Below are positions 7,568 through 15,888 of a DNA stretch of 44,861 nt, piece by piece. A model generated the notes under the pieces. It was not told the DNA's origin, searched no databases, and worked only from the letters and a program-made list of their open reading frames with translations. This DNA comes from Candidatus Caribbeanibacter nitroreducens (GTDB lineage Bacteria > Gemmatimonadota > Gemmatimonadetes > Palauibacterales > Palauibacteraceae). Made by a program: the position numbers and the translations under genes. The stretch spans positions 1 to 44,861 of the forward strand of contig CANPVF010000055.1 in NCBI GenBank assembly GCA_947581645.1, given 5' to 3'. Positions within the stretch are counted from its first letter, which is position 1. Every line of letters begins with the position of its first letter.

Positions 7568-10003
7568 TCACTCCTCCAGCCGCCACCCGCCCTCCCGCCC
7601 GACGCGCACGCAGACCGTGCCGTCGCGGTCGGTCCGCCGCACCCGGACGCCGGCGTCCGTCAGCGTGGCCAGGGTCAGCGGGTGCGGGTGACCGAACCAG
7701 TTGCCGCGGCCGACCGAGATCACCGCCAGCGACGGCGAGACCGCCCGCACCCAGGCCGGCGCCGTGGAGGTGCGGCTGCCGTGATGGCCGACGCTCAGCA
7801 CGTCGGCCCGGAGCGAGTCCGTCGGCCAGCGCCGGAGCATGGCCATCTCGCGCGCCATGGAGGCGTCGCCGGTGGTCACCCACGTGAAGCTCCCGCCCAC
7901 GGTCACGCGGAGGCTGACGCCGGCGTCGTTGGACGGGAGACGCTCCGGACGCGGTGACTCCGGCTCGGGCCCCGCGTCCAGGACCAGCAGCTCCACCTCG
8001 TCCACTCGCATCCGGTCCCCGGCCCGGAGGGTCAGCCACCGGGCGCCCTCGTGTCCCACCGCCTGCAGGAATCGCAGGTGAGCCCCTCCCGGGAGCGCGG
8101 CGCCGGCCGAGGCCACCCGGCGGACGCGGAGTCTCTCCAGCACGGCCTCCCCGCCGCCCACGTGATCGAGGTCCGGGTGAGAGAGGGCCAGGAGCTCCAC
8201 GGACCCGGCGCCCCGGGCCCGCAGGAACGGCACTACGGTGGACAGCCCCCGGTCGGGGCCCGGACGTCCGGGTGGCGTGGCGGGGCCGGTGTCCAGGAGG
8301 AGCCATCGCCCCGCCCGGGTCCGGATCGCGGCGGCGTCCCCCTGCCCCACGTCCAGTGTGCAGACCAGGGTCCCGCGGCCACCCCGGATTCCGGTCCACG
8401 CGCTCGCCAGCGACGGCCAGGTCAGACCCACCAGGACCGCCGCGGCCAGGGGCGTCACGCAGCGCGCCACCCGCCCGCCGCGGACGTACCGGACCCAGGC
8501 CAGGAGCAGGAAGGCGGCGATCAGCCAGTACGCCGGTCCGGGCGGCGCGGCTTCGACCTGGCCTCCGGGCACCGACGCGAAGCCGTCCACGACGGCCGTG
8601 AGGGAGCGGAGGAGGCCCGTGGCCGCCCCCTCCGCGGCCCACGCTGTCCACCCGGGGAGCACCAGGACCGCCACCGCGGACAGGAGCGCGAGGCCCAGCA
8701 GGGGCGTCCCCAGGAGACCCGAGGCTGCGGCCACGGGAGCGGCCCGCTGGAAATGGAGGGCCGTCAGCGGGGCCGTCATGGCGCAGGCGCCGGCCCCCGC
8801 CGCGGCGGACAGGACCAGCGTTCGGGTCCTCCGTCCCGGCTTCCGCCCCTCGAGCAGACGCCGGCCCGTGGCCGCACCGAGGACCACGCCCCCGAAGCCG
8901 GCGAAGGAGAGCTGGAAGCCGGGACCGATCGCCGTCAGCGGGTCCGCCAGGAGCGCCGCCGCGGCCGCGGCCCCGAGGAGATCCGACGTCCGGACCGGGC
9001 TCCCGCGGAGCCTCGAGAGGGCCCAGCCCGCGAAGAGGAGGCTCGCGCGAACCGCCGATGGCGGCGCCCCGATCCACAGCACGTAGGCGCCGGTGAGCCC
9101 GGCCGCCGCCACGTGGCGGGACCCGGTGGGGAGGACCAGCCCGAAGAGCCAGGCGGCCGCCGCGGCCAGCACGCCCACGTGCAGGCCGGAGATGGCCAGG
9201 AGGTGCGCGAGCCCGGCCCGGGCGAAGCGGCGGCTCACGCCCTCCGGGAGCCCTCCCCGGTCGGCCAGCGTGAGGGCCCGCGCCAGGGCGGCGGCGTCCG
9301 GCGGCAGTCGCTCCCGGTAGCGGCCCGCCGCTCGACCCCGCCAGCGGGCCGCCGCGGCCCCGAGGCGTTCCCCGGGCCCGATCTCCCGACCCGTGGAGCG
9401 GGTCATCTCGTCGGCCCGCAGGAAGCCGCGGTGCTGCGGCCTGCGGAGCTCTTCGCCCGCCGGATAGGGCCGCCACGAGCCCTGCACCCGCACGTGCTCA
9501 CCCCGTGGGGGGAGAATCCCGGGGTCGGCCCGGACCGTGAGCGCGGGCAGCTCGCACCGGCGACCGCCGGAGCGGAGCGAGACCGCGGCGAGCGCGGCTC
9601 GGGCGGTCGCCCCGTCGGCGTCCGGGGACGCGACCGCCGTCAGCAGTCCCGCTGCCCGCACCGGTGCGTCCCGCAGCAGGTCGGAGACGCAGGCGGAATG
9701 GGCCCGGCCGGCGGAGCGCAGCCCCAGGGCGGCACCGCACAGGAGACAGACCGCCAGCGGGAGGGCGACGCCCGGCAGGTCGCCTCGGGCGGCCCCTGTC
9801 CGGCGGCGTTCGAGCCATCCGGGCAGATGGCCGGGGGGAAGGAGGAGGACGGCCGCCGCGACCAGGGGGATCACGGCGAGGGCGAGCCCGGGGAACCCGG
9901 CCGGCAGCGTCGAGCCGGCGGGGCGGGTTCCCCCGGCCAGCACACCGGCCGACAGGAAGGCCCCGGCCCAGAAGATTCCGCCAGCGCGCCGGGTCCGCTT
10001 CAC
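7568..10003 (-). CDS. comEC: ComEC/Rec2 family DNA-uptake channel protein
   Basis: ComEC is the inner-membrane channel through which single-stranded DNA enters during natural transformation. The 811-residue protein has N-terminal hydrophobic segments, a small soluble domain of the DUF4131 type, and the polytopic Competence domain (about residues 220-480, including LAHLLAISGLHVGVLAA, a hallmark of the family). From about residue 540 a metallo-beta-lactamase-like domain follows. It has LDVGQGDAAAIRT, LLLDTGP, the metal motif HPDLDH near residue 608, and SVGHHGSRTS. The metal ligands are present, so the domain may be an active nuclease as proposed for other ComEC proteins. The start is GTG at 10003, ten bases after the LapA-like stop. 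No other competence genes are in the window. Confidence 0.93.
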   Translation of the reverse strand: MKRTRRAGGIFWAGAFLSAGVLAGGTRPAGSTLPAGFPGLALAVIPLVAAAVLLLPPGHLPGWLERRRTGAARGDLPGVALPLAVCLLCGAALGLRSAGRAHSACVSDLLRDAPVRAAGLLTAVASPDADGATARAALAAVSLRSGGRRCELPALTVRADPGILPPRGEHVRVQGSWRPYPAGEELRRPQHRGFLRADEMTRSTGREIGPGERLGAAAARWRGRAAGRYRERLPPDAAALARALTLADRGGLPEGVSRRFARAGLAHLLAISGLHVGVLAAAAAWLFGLVLPTGSRHVAAAGLTGAYVLWIGAPPSAVRASLLFAGWALSRLRGSPVRTSDLLGAAAAAALLADPLTAIGPGFQLSFAGFGGVVLGAATGRRLLEGRKPGRRTRTLVLSAAAGAGACAMTAPLTALHFQRAAPVAAASGLLGTPLLGLALLSAVAVLVLPGWTAWAAEGAATGLLRSLTAVVDGFASVPGGQVEAAPPGPAYWLIAAFLLLAWVRYVRGGRVARCVTPLAAAVLVGLTWPSLASAWTGIRGGRGTLVCTLDVGQGDAAAIRTRAGRWLLLDTGPATPPGRPGPDRGLSTVVPFLRARGAGSVELLALSHPDLDHVGGGEAVLERLRVRRVASAGAALPGGAHLRFLQAVGHEGARWLTLRAGDRMRVDEVELLVLDAGPEPESPRPERLPSNDAGVSLRVTVGGSFTWVTTGDASMAREMAMLRRWPTDSLRADVLSVGHHGSRTSTAPAWVRAVSPSLAVISVGRGNWFGHPHPLTLATLTDAGVRVRRTDRDGTVCVRVGREGGWRLEE

Positions 10004-10013
10004 CGGCCCGCCG

Positions 10014-10268
10014 CTACTCCTCCCCCTCGATCACCTCCCGGTAGCGCCGGAGGGTGCGCCGGGTCCTGAGATCCGCCTTCAGTCCCGCCAGGAAGACCGC
10101 CAGCATTCCCAGGAGGACCGAACCGAAGACGAGCACCGGGAGGGAGACGGAGCGGAGGGTCACGATGCCCAGCTCCACGGTCACCTGCTGGTCGCCGTTG
10201 GCCACGGCGAAGCCGAAGGCCAGGCCGGCGACCACGACGAAGGTGAGGGCACGGATCCAGAACTTCAC
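10014..10268 (-). CDS. LapA-type (lipopolysaccharide assembly protein A domain) small membrane protein
   Basis: This 84-residue protein was hidden in a longer ORF of the track. It begins VKFWIRALTFVVVAGLAFGF, a first membrane helix, then has a short loop (ANGDQQVTVELGI) and a second helix (LPVLVFGSVLLGMLAVFLAG). A basic tail follows (KADLRTRRTLRRYREVIE). This two-helix plan with a charged cytoplasmic tail is that of the LapA/DUF1049 family, which in E. coli helps control LPS synthesis. The start is a GTG at 10268 whose bases overlap the miaB stop (GTGA), preceded by a GGGGAG ribosome-binding site. Translational coupling to miaB is therefore likely. Its role here is unproven. Confidence 0.75.
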   Translation of the reverse strand: MKFWIRALTFVVVAGLAFGFAVANGDQQVTVELGIVTLRSVSLPVLVFGSVLLGMLAVFLAGLKADLRTRRTLRRYREVIEGEE

Positions 10269-11680
10269 GCCGTCCGCTCCCCGCGGAAGGTGGCGCCGGT
10301 GGTGTCGGTGAGCCGCACGCTCACGTACTCGCCGATCAGGTCCTCGTCGCCCGGGAAGACGACGGCCTTGTTCCTCTCGGTCTTCCCCAGCACGTCGCCG
10401 TCGCTCCGGGCGGGCTCCTCGACCAGGACCTCCACGTCCCGGTCCACTTCGTTCTCGGCGATGTCCCGCTGGATCTCGCGGTGCAGCTCGATGAGCTCCT
10501 CCAGGCGCCGCTGGGCCACCTCGTCCTCGACGAAGTCCTCCTCCGGGAACCGCGTGGCCGGCGTGCCCTCCCGGGGCGAGTACCGGTACAGGAACGCGTC
10601 GTCGTAGCGGACCTCCCGCATCAGGTCGAGCGTGGCCCGGAAGTCCACCTCCCGCTCGCCCGGGAAGCCCACGATCATGTCCGTGCTGAGGGCGATGTCC
10701 GGGATCCGGTCCCGGAGCATCCGAACCTTCTCCAGGTACTCGTCCACCGTGTAGCGGCGGACCATGCGCTTGAGCATCCAGTCGGAGCCCGACTGGGCGG
10801 GCAGGTGCAGCTGGCGGCACACGGCCTCCTCCTCCGCCATGACGTCCACGAGGCGCTCGGTCACGTCGTTCGGATGAGGTGACGTGAAGCGCACCCGTCG
10901 GACGCCCGGGACGAGGGCCACCGCCCGGAGGAGGCGGGCGAAGTCCCAGTTCTCCCACCGGTAGGAGTTCACCGTCTGCCCCAGGAGGGTGATCTCCGAA
11001 TACCCGCGCTCCACCGCCTCCCTGGCCTCGGAGAGCACGGCCGACGGGTCCCGATTCTTCTCGCCGCCCCGCACGTAGGGGACGATGCAGAAGGTGCACC
11101 GGTGGTCGCATCCGCGCTGCACGGTGATCCACGCCGTCACCCCCTCCTCGCGAACCGCGTCCATGCCCTCGTAGCGCTCGGAGCCATCCAGCTCCAGGAG
11201 ACGCTGTCCGCGCTCCAGGCCGCCGAAGCGGATCTGGTCGATCCGCTCGCCGATGTCCCGGTACGCGTCGGGCCCGGCCACCAGGTCGACGCCGTCCATC
11301 TCCTCCACCAGGCGATCGCCGATCCGCTGGGCCATGCAGCCCGTGACGCCCAGGACGAGGTCCGGGTTCTCCTGCCGGAACTGCTGCAGCTGGCCGATCC
11401 GTCCCCGGACCCGCTGTTCCGCGTTTTCCCGCACGGCGCAGGTGTTGATCAGGATCACGTCGGCCCGACCCGGCTCCTCCACCTGCACGTAGCCGCGGTC
11501 GGCGAGCTTGCCGGCCATCAGCTCGGTGTCGTTGATGTTCATCTGACATCCGTACGTCTCGATGAACACCCTGCGGCTGGCCGGCTGCACGTGATCCGAG
11601 CCCGGCTCGGGCGCGGGACGGTCCCCGGTCTCCTCCCGGGACTCGCCCGGCGCTCGAAGCTGTACGAGGCGCTCGGTCAT
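10265..11680 (-). CDS. miaB: tRNA-2-methylthio-N6-dimethylallyladenosine synthase
   Basis: MiaB is a radical-SAM methylthiotransferase that adds the 2-methylthio group to i6A37 in tRNAs reading UNN codons. The 471-residue product shows the N-terminal UPF0004 domain with three cluster cysteines (YGCQMNI, NTCAVREN, VTGCMAQ). The radical-SAM motif is GCDHRCTFCIVPYVRGGE (CxxxCxxC). The C-terminal TRAM domain contains GKTERNKAVVFPG. The CIVPYVRG context fits MiaB better than the relatives RimO and MtaB. About 30 extra residues precede the domain. The ATG at 11680 has no strong Shine-Dalgarno sequence and lies 72 bases after the outer-membrane protein gene. The partner enzyme MiaA is not in the window. 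Confidence 0.95.
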   Translation of the reverse strand: MTERLVQLRAPGESREETGDRPAPEPGSDHVQPASRRVFIETYGCQMNINDTELMAGKLADRGYVQVEEPGRADVILINTCAVRENAEQRVRGRIGQLQQFRQENPDLVLGVTGCMAQRIGDRLVEEMDGVDLVAGPDAYRDIGERIDQIRFGGLERGQRLLELDGSERYEGMDAVREEGVTAWITVQRGCDHRCTFCIVPYVRGGEKNRDPSAVLSEAREAVERGYSEITLLGQTVNSYRWENWDFARLLRAVALVPGVRRVRFTSPHPNDVTERLVDVMAEEEAVCRQLHLPAQSGSDWMLKRMVRRYTVDEYLEKVRMLRDRIPDIALSTDMIVGFPGEREVDFRATLDLMREVRYDDAFLYRYSPREGTPATRFPEEDFVEDEVAQRRLEELIELHREIQRDIAENEVDRDVEVLVEEPARSDGDVLGKTERNKAVVFPGDEDLIGEYVSVRLTDTTGATFRGERTA

Positions 11681-11720
11681 CGGTGTCCGTGATTCACGTT
11701 GCTGGGGTCCGTCATCGACG

Positions 11721-11741
11721 CGTCACGAACGGAAAGTGACG
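11721..11741. repeat. Short hairpin between the outer-membrane protein gene and miaB
   Basis: CGTCAC (11721-11726) and GTGACG (11736-11741) form a 6-bp stem with a 9-base loop. It begins downstream of the outer-membrane protein stop on the minus strand and ends about 40 bases before miaB. There is no T-run, so it is not a classic terminator; it could mark an mRNA processing point or be chance. Confidence 0.3.
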
Positions 11742-11752
11742 TGGTGGAGGCG

Positions 11753-12970
11753 TTACTGTCGAATCTGGAGCGTGAAGTGGAAGCGCCTGAAGTCCTCCGC
11801 GATGCCGGCCTCGGCCACGTCGCCGCGGGTGCCCACCTCCACGCCGACCCCGATGGACGCCATGCCCCCGGCGCCGAGGATGCTGAAGCCCCCGGTGACG
11901 GCGCGCTCGGTCACCTGCTCCTTGCCCTCGCGCACGAAGGGGAGCTCTCGCACGCGGCCGCCCAGGCGCAGCGGCACCGTGAGAGGCCCGATGTCGACGT
12001 CGGACAGCTCCACGCCGCCCCCGGCCCAGCGGAGATCCTCGGCCCGCCCCTCGCGGAGGTCTCCGTCCATGGAGGACCATCCGGTCCATCCGCCGCCGCC
12101 GGTCACGACCATCCCCTCGACGGGGGTCACGCTGGCCGACGCCGTGAGGCTCGCCGGATAGTCGTAGGTTCGGACCTCAGCGGGTCCGGCCGGCTCCGCC
12201 TCCAGCTCGCCGGCCACCGAGCCGCCCACGTTCAGCCGCGCCAGGTCTCCCACGGCGACGCCCAGACCGCCGTGAAACCTCCATCCGCCGTACGCCCAGC
12301 TCCCGGACGCCGCCACGTCGGAGAGGCCTCCGCCGGCCCCGGCGGCCGTGTCGGGGCTGAAGGACCGACGGAAGGAGCGCTCCAGGGAGCCGGTCAGTCG
12401 ATCGGCGCCGACGCCCACCGAGATCGGTCCGATGGTACGGGCGAGCGACACGTTGGCCGACGAGAGCCCTCCGTCCGAGACCCTCCGCTCGCGGTAGGGG
12501 AAACGCTCGCCGCCGAAGCTCAGGGTGTCCTCCAGGGTCACCCGCCAGTCCTGGTCCAGCTCCGGCGAGAAGCCGGCGCCGATGCGCCAGTCGCCGAAGG
12601 GGACCACGACCCGGGCCACGCTGAAGCGGCTCCGGCCGGTGGACTGGGCCGGAGCGGACCCGGAGACGTCCACGTCCACCGCTTCGGGAGACAGGGTGAA
12701 GCCCAGCGTGAGACGCTGGAAGGCGGTGAGCGACGCCGGGTTGCGGGCCGAGAGGCTGCCTCCCGGAAGGGCACCCGCCACGCCGCCCACGCCCGCCGCA
12801 CGGGCGTCGACCGGTGCCACGGGGTACCCGAGGCCGGTCCCGGTGAGCGGCGTCTGGCCCCGGGCGGGAGCCGCCACGAGAAGGGCCAGGATCGCTGCAG
12901 CGACCAGGCCCCCGGCCCTGCCCGTCGTCCCCGGAAGGAGGCGCGAGCGCGGTTCACGACGTCGTCTCAT
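11753..12970 (-). CDS. Uncharacterised outer-membrane beta-barrel-like protein (PorV/FadL-like start)
   Basis: I do not recognise a specific function. The 405-residue protein has a signal peptide (residues 1-38, hydrophobic LVAAAILALLVAAPARGQ). The mature start, DARAAGVGG (55-63) followed by NPASL (77-81), is typical of PorV/UPF0164/FadL-like outer-membrane barrels. The rest is rich in alternating Gly, aromatic and hydrophobic residues in short strand-like runs (SVGVGADRLTG, GWRFHGGLGVAVG, FHFTLQIRQ). It ends in a strand-like sequence without a terminal aromatic residue. The ATG at 12970 overlaps the stop of the upstream lipoprotein gene by four bases (ATGA), so the two are probably translated together and may act together at the outer membrane. 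A transport or secretion role is possible but unsupported. Confidence 0.65.
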   Translation of the reverse strand: MRRRREPRSRLLPGTTGRAGGLVAAAILALLVAAPARGQTPLTGTGLGYPVAPVDARAAGVGGVAGALPGGSLSARNPASLTAFQRLTLGFTLSPEAVDVDVSGSAPAQSTGRSRFSVARVVVPFGDWRIGAGFSPELDQDWRVTLEDTLSFGGERFPYRERRVSDGGLSSANVSLARTIGPISVGVGADRLTGSLERSFRRSFSPDTAAGAGGGLSDVAASGSWAYGGWRFHGGLGVAVGDLARLNVGGSVAGELEAEPAGPAEVRTYDYPASLTASASVTPVEGMVVTGGGGWTGWSSMDGDLREGRAEDLRWAGGGVELSDVDIGPLTVPLRLGGRVRELPFVREGKEQVTERAVTGGFSILGAGGMASIGVGVEVGTRGDVAEAGIAEDFRRFHFTLQIRQ

Positions 12971-14262
12971 GGCAGGGTGAAGTCCGTGGGTGGAGTGATC
13001 AGGATTCGGAGCTCGGGGCGCATGCCCTCGGCTGCCTCGACGGAACCGAAGTCCCAGAAGCCCAGGTCCTGGCCGTCGGGAATGGGACGCAGTCCCACCG
13101 CGAACTGGTCGATCGAGTCGGCGGGGGCGCTGGCCCAGCTCTGGACCAGGTCCGTCACGCGGATCGTGAGCGGGCGTCCCGCGGCCAGCGAATCCGGGTC
13201 CAGCGCCACGATTCCGCTCTGGGTGTTCGGGGCACTCACGGGATCACCGATCGGCGTGCGGGCCCCGTAGACGAAGGGATCCGCCAGGAGCCGCGTCGGC
13301 AGGGCACTCAGGATGACCGGGGGCCGGAACGGCGAACCCGGGTCGGCCACCGGGTGGAAGACCAGCTCGGCCCGGTTCACCTGGGCGCCCCGGATCGGCA
13401 CCCCGTCGATGCTGTCCGGGGGGCGGAACGCGAAGTAGAACCGGCTGGACGGCAGCCCTCCGGCACGGAGGTCCTGTCCCGCCGGCGGGAGATCCGGGTC
13501 GTGGATGAAGGTCGACGCCGACGACGCCGCGACGATGCGCTCCACGGAGTCCATGTCGGCGTTCCGGGCGTCGAGCTCGATGGCCACCTGCCGGATCACC
13601 ATCCGGTTCCCCTCGCCCCGGGTCAGGAGCGCCAGCGGCGGCACCCCGCCCGAGTCCGCCCACGCCGTGATGAGGGAGTCCGGGTCGCCCCGGAACGGCA
13701 CCCGGAGCGTGTCCGAGGACGCCGTGTCGGCCGCGGCCCCGAAGCGGAAACGGAGATCGGCCAGACGATCCGCCAGGTCGCCGCCGGCGCTGTCCCAGGG
13801 AGTTCCCTCGGACGCCTGCTCCCAGGTCGCCTCGTCCGCCACGAAGTCCCTGCTCAGCGAGTAGAGCTCCAGGGTGGCCGAATCGCCGGAGAACACCGAG
13901 CGCGCCGTGTCGGCCACGACCCGGAGGTACATGTCGCCCGTGGAGTCCACGGCCTGTCCGCCGATGGAGTCGGGGACGTTGTCGATCCTGAACAGGGACC
14001 GGCTCTGCAGCGGAGGCTGATCCGCGGTGAGGAGGAAGGGAGAGTCGCCGATGGCGGCGAACCCGGTGTACGTGGTGTCCCTCCAGATCGGCAGCTGGTC
14101 CACCGGCAGTGACACCGACACGGCATCGGCGGCCTGTCCGGGCGGCTCCTGACCGTCGACCCCGGTGAGCCCCTCCTCGGTGCAGGCCGCGGTCGCCGCC
14201 AGCGCCACGACGATCAGGAGAAGAGCGGGAAGGCCACGACTCCAGCCGCTGGAGCGCCTCAC
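12967..14262 (-). CDS. Putative secreted lipoprotein, possible DNRLRE-like C-terminal region
   Basis: The function is unknown. From the GTG at 14262 the product is 431 residues. It has a signal sequence (GLPALLLIVVALAATAAC) and a lipobox-like TAAC that would make Cys27 the lipidated residue; Thr at -3 is less usual than Leu. The mature protein is Asp/Ser/Pro-rich with beta-type patterns. The C-terminal 150 residues read VNRAELVFHPV, then LTIRVTDLVQSWAS, FAVGLRP, FWDFGSVEA and RPELRILIT. That order resembles the DNRLRE/carbohydrate-binding-type domains that carry an 'AxLxF ... VTxxVxxW ... P.L.I.Y' pattern; this match is tentative. The track start at 14397 is rejected because the GTG overlaps the cdd stop (GTGA) with GGGGAG six bases upstream. 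It is coupled to the barrel-like protein downstream. Confidence 0.6.
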   Translation of the reverse strand: MRRSSGWSRGLPALLLIVVALAATAACTEEGLTGVDGQEPPGQAADAVSVSLPVDQLPIWRDTTYTGFAAIGDSPFLLTADQPPLQSRSLFRIDNVPDSIGGQAVDSTGDMYLRVVADTARSVFSGDSATLELYSLSRDFVADEATWEQASEGTPWDSAGGDLADRLADLRFRFGAAADTASSDTLRVPFRGDPDSLITAWADSGGVPPLALLTRGEGNRMVIRQVAIELDARNADMDSVERIVAASSASTFIHDPDLPPAGQDLRAGGLPSSRFYFAFRPPDSIDGVPIRGAQVNRAELVFHPVADPGSPFRPPVILSALPTRLLADPFVYGARTPIGDPVSAPNTQSGIVALDPDSLAAGRPLTIRVTDLVQSWASAPADSIDQFAVGLRPIPDGQDLGFWDFGSVEAAEGMRPELRILITPPTDFTLP

Positions 14263-14678
14263 GCCCGGCTCCCCTCGTCGTTCCGCCGGAAGACCTCCGG
14301 CAGGAGGTCCGACAGGATCCAGCGGCCCACGGAACCGTCGGTGGCCTCGCTCCAGACCTCCAGCTCCGTCCCGAACTCGGCCAGCGCCTGCCGGCACATT
14401 CCGCAGGGGGTGGCCGGCCGGTCTCCAGACGTCACGAGGGCGAGACGGCTGAAGCTGCGTGCCCCGGAGCTCACGGCGGTACCCAGGGCGACGCGCTCGG
14501 CGCAGACGCCCACCGGCGAGGACGCGTTCTCGACGTTCACCCCCGAGAAGACGCGACCGTCCTCGGCCTCCAGTGCCGCGGCGACCCGGAAGTTCGAGTA
14601 GGGCGCGTACGCCGAACCGTGGACGCGCCGTGCTTCCTCCAGCAGCGCCTCCGGACGGTCGTCCGTCCCCCCCGTCAC
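14259..14678 (-). CDS. cdd: Cytidine deaminase
   Basis: This zinc enzyme of pyrimidine salvage deaminates cytidine and deoxycytidine to uridine forms. The 139-residue size fits the small tetrameric class. The zinc motif is complete: GVCAERVAL supplies Cys59 and catalytic Glu61, and PCGMCRQ supplies Cys92 and Cys95. YAPYSNFRVAAAL near the N-terminus and VNVENAS are the substrate-binding signatures. I chose the GTG at 14678, which overlaps the alr stop as GTGA and has GAGAGGGG just upstream. The longer track ORF adds 41 unrelated residues read through the end of alr. The stop in turn overlaps the start of the lipoprotein gene, so three genes are chained by overlaps. Confidence 0.95.
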   Translation of the reverse strand: MTGGTDDRPEALLEEARRVHGSAYAPYSNFRVAAALEAEDGRVFSGVNVENASSPVGVCAERVALGTAVSSGARSFSRLALVTSGDRPATPCGMCRQALAEFGTELEVWSEATDGSVGRWILSDLLPEVFRRNDEGSRA

Positions 14679-15865
14679 GTGGTTCCCCTCTCCGTGCCGC
14701 TCTCCGCCGCGGACGACGGAGAGGCCTGCGCCTCCCCCACCTCCAGGCGGGGAAGCCGGTCCGTGAAGCCCGTCAGTATCTCGTGAGCGATGGTGTCGCA
14801 CGTACTCGCAAGCTCCTCCAGGCTGATCTCTGATTCGCCGTCGTGTCCCAGCAGGGTGGCCACGTCACCCGAACGAACGTCGGGGCGATCCGTGACGTCC
14901 ACGACCGTGATGTCCATACAGACCCTACCCCGAATCGGTGCTGCTCGTCCGTGGATGAGCGCCTCGCCCCGGTTCGAGAGGGAGCGGCGAAGGCCGTCTC
15001 CGTAGCCGAGCCCGAGGGTGGCGAGGCGCGAGGGACGCTCCGTCCGGTACGTCGCGCCGTAGCTGACCGTCGTCCCGGCTGATACCCGCCTCACCTCCAG
15101 CACCCGGGCGCGAAGGCGTACCACCGCCTCCGCATGCAGTTCCCCGTCCACCGGTGCCCCTCCGTAGAGGAAGATGCCGGGCCGGACCACGTCGGCGGCC
15201 CGCTCCGGCCATCGAACGGCGGCCGCGCTGTTGGCGGCGTGCCGGAGTCCCGGGTCCAGGCCGTTTCGCTCCATGGATCGGAGCGCATCACGGAAACGGC
15301 CCCACTGTCCGTCCGACGCGCCGTCGTCCGTCTCCGCCGAGTGGTAGTGCGTGAAGGTGCTGACGAGACGGAGCGGGCTCTCCCGGAGGGCCTCCCGCAC
15401 CGACCCGGCCCACTCGTCCACGCGCCCCGCGTCCAGGCCCAGCCGCCCCATCCCGGTGTCCAGGTTCAGGTGGATTGCCAGCTCCCGTTCCCGGGCCGAG
15501 GCGGCGCCGGCCAGCGCGCGGAGGCCGTCCACGCTGCTCGCGGCGGCCTCGAGATCGGACGCCAGAAGACTCTCCGCGTCCTGCTGCGGACAGGGGGAGA
15601 AGACCACGACCCGCCCCTCCCAGCCGGCTTGCCGGAGCTCCTCGCCCTCGGCCGCCGTGGCCACCCCGAGCCCCCAGGGCTCCTCTCCGGCCAGGGCCCG
15701 GGCCACGCGAACGGCACCGAGGCCGTAGCCGTCGGCCTTCACCATGGGCAGGAGCCTGCACTGCGGACCCACGTGACGCGCCAGCCGACGACAGTTGCGC
15801 CGGAGCGCGTCCACGTCGACCTCGAGCCAGGCACGACGTAAATCCTTGATTGACAGCCTCTTCAA
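14675..15865 (-). CDS. alr: Alanine racemase
   Basis: This PLP enzyme interconverts L- and D-alanine and supplies D-Ala for peptidoglycan. The 396-residue product has the cofactor lysine Lys43 in MVKADGYGLG, the second catalytic base Tyr269 in VSYGATYRT, and RVCMDITVVDVTD near the C-terminus. The only in-frame start between the upstream stop codon and the conserved RAWLEVDVDALRRN is the TTG at 15865; no ATG or GTG is available. There is no Shine-Dalgarno sequence, and only 23 bases separate it from the divergent mazG. It heads the minus-strand group alr-cdd-lipoprotein-barrel-miaB-lapA-comEC-fbp. No clear alr promoter can be named. Confidence 0.94.
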   Translation of the reverse strand: MKRLSIKDLRRAWLEVDVDALRRNCRRLARHVGPQCRLLPMVKADGYGLGAVRVARALAGEEPWGLGVATAAEGEELRQAGWEGRVVVFSPCPQQDAESLLASDLEAAASSVDGLRALAGAASARERELAIHLNLDTGMGRLGLDAGRVDEWAGSVREALRESPLRLVSTFTHYHSAETDDGASDGQWGRFRDALRSMERNGLDPGLRHAANSAAAVRWPERAADVVRPGIFLYGGAPVDGELHAEAVVRLRARVLEVRRVSAGTTVSYGATYRTERPSRLATLGLGYGDGLRRSLSNRGEALIHGRAAPIRGRVCMDITVVDVTDRPDVRSGDVATLLGHDGESEISLEELASTCDTIAHEILTGFTDRLPRLEVGEAQASPSSAAESGTERGTT

Positions 15866-15879
15866 ATATGACGTAGACT
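15850..15879 (+). promoter_or_regulatory. Sigma70-type promoter of mazG, partly inside alr
   Basis: A perfect -35 TTGACA (15850-15855) is followed by 18 bases and TAGACT (15874-15879), four of six matches to the -10 consensus. Transcription would start about 7 bases later, at 15886-15889, essentially on the mazG ATG. The mRNA would then be leaderless or nearly so, which fits the absence of any ribosome-binding site. The -35 box lies within the first codons of the divergent alr. Confidence 0.6.
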
Positions 15880-15888
15880 GGGCCCGCT

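Noticed and set aside
11681-11752. tRNA or small RNA in the 72-base gap before miaB
   Set aside because: The length is tRNA-like, but there is no cloverleaf; only one 6-bp hairpin can be drawn.
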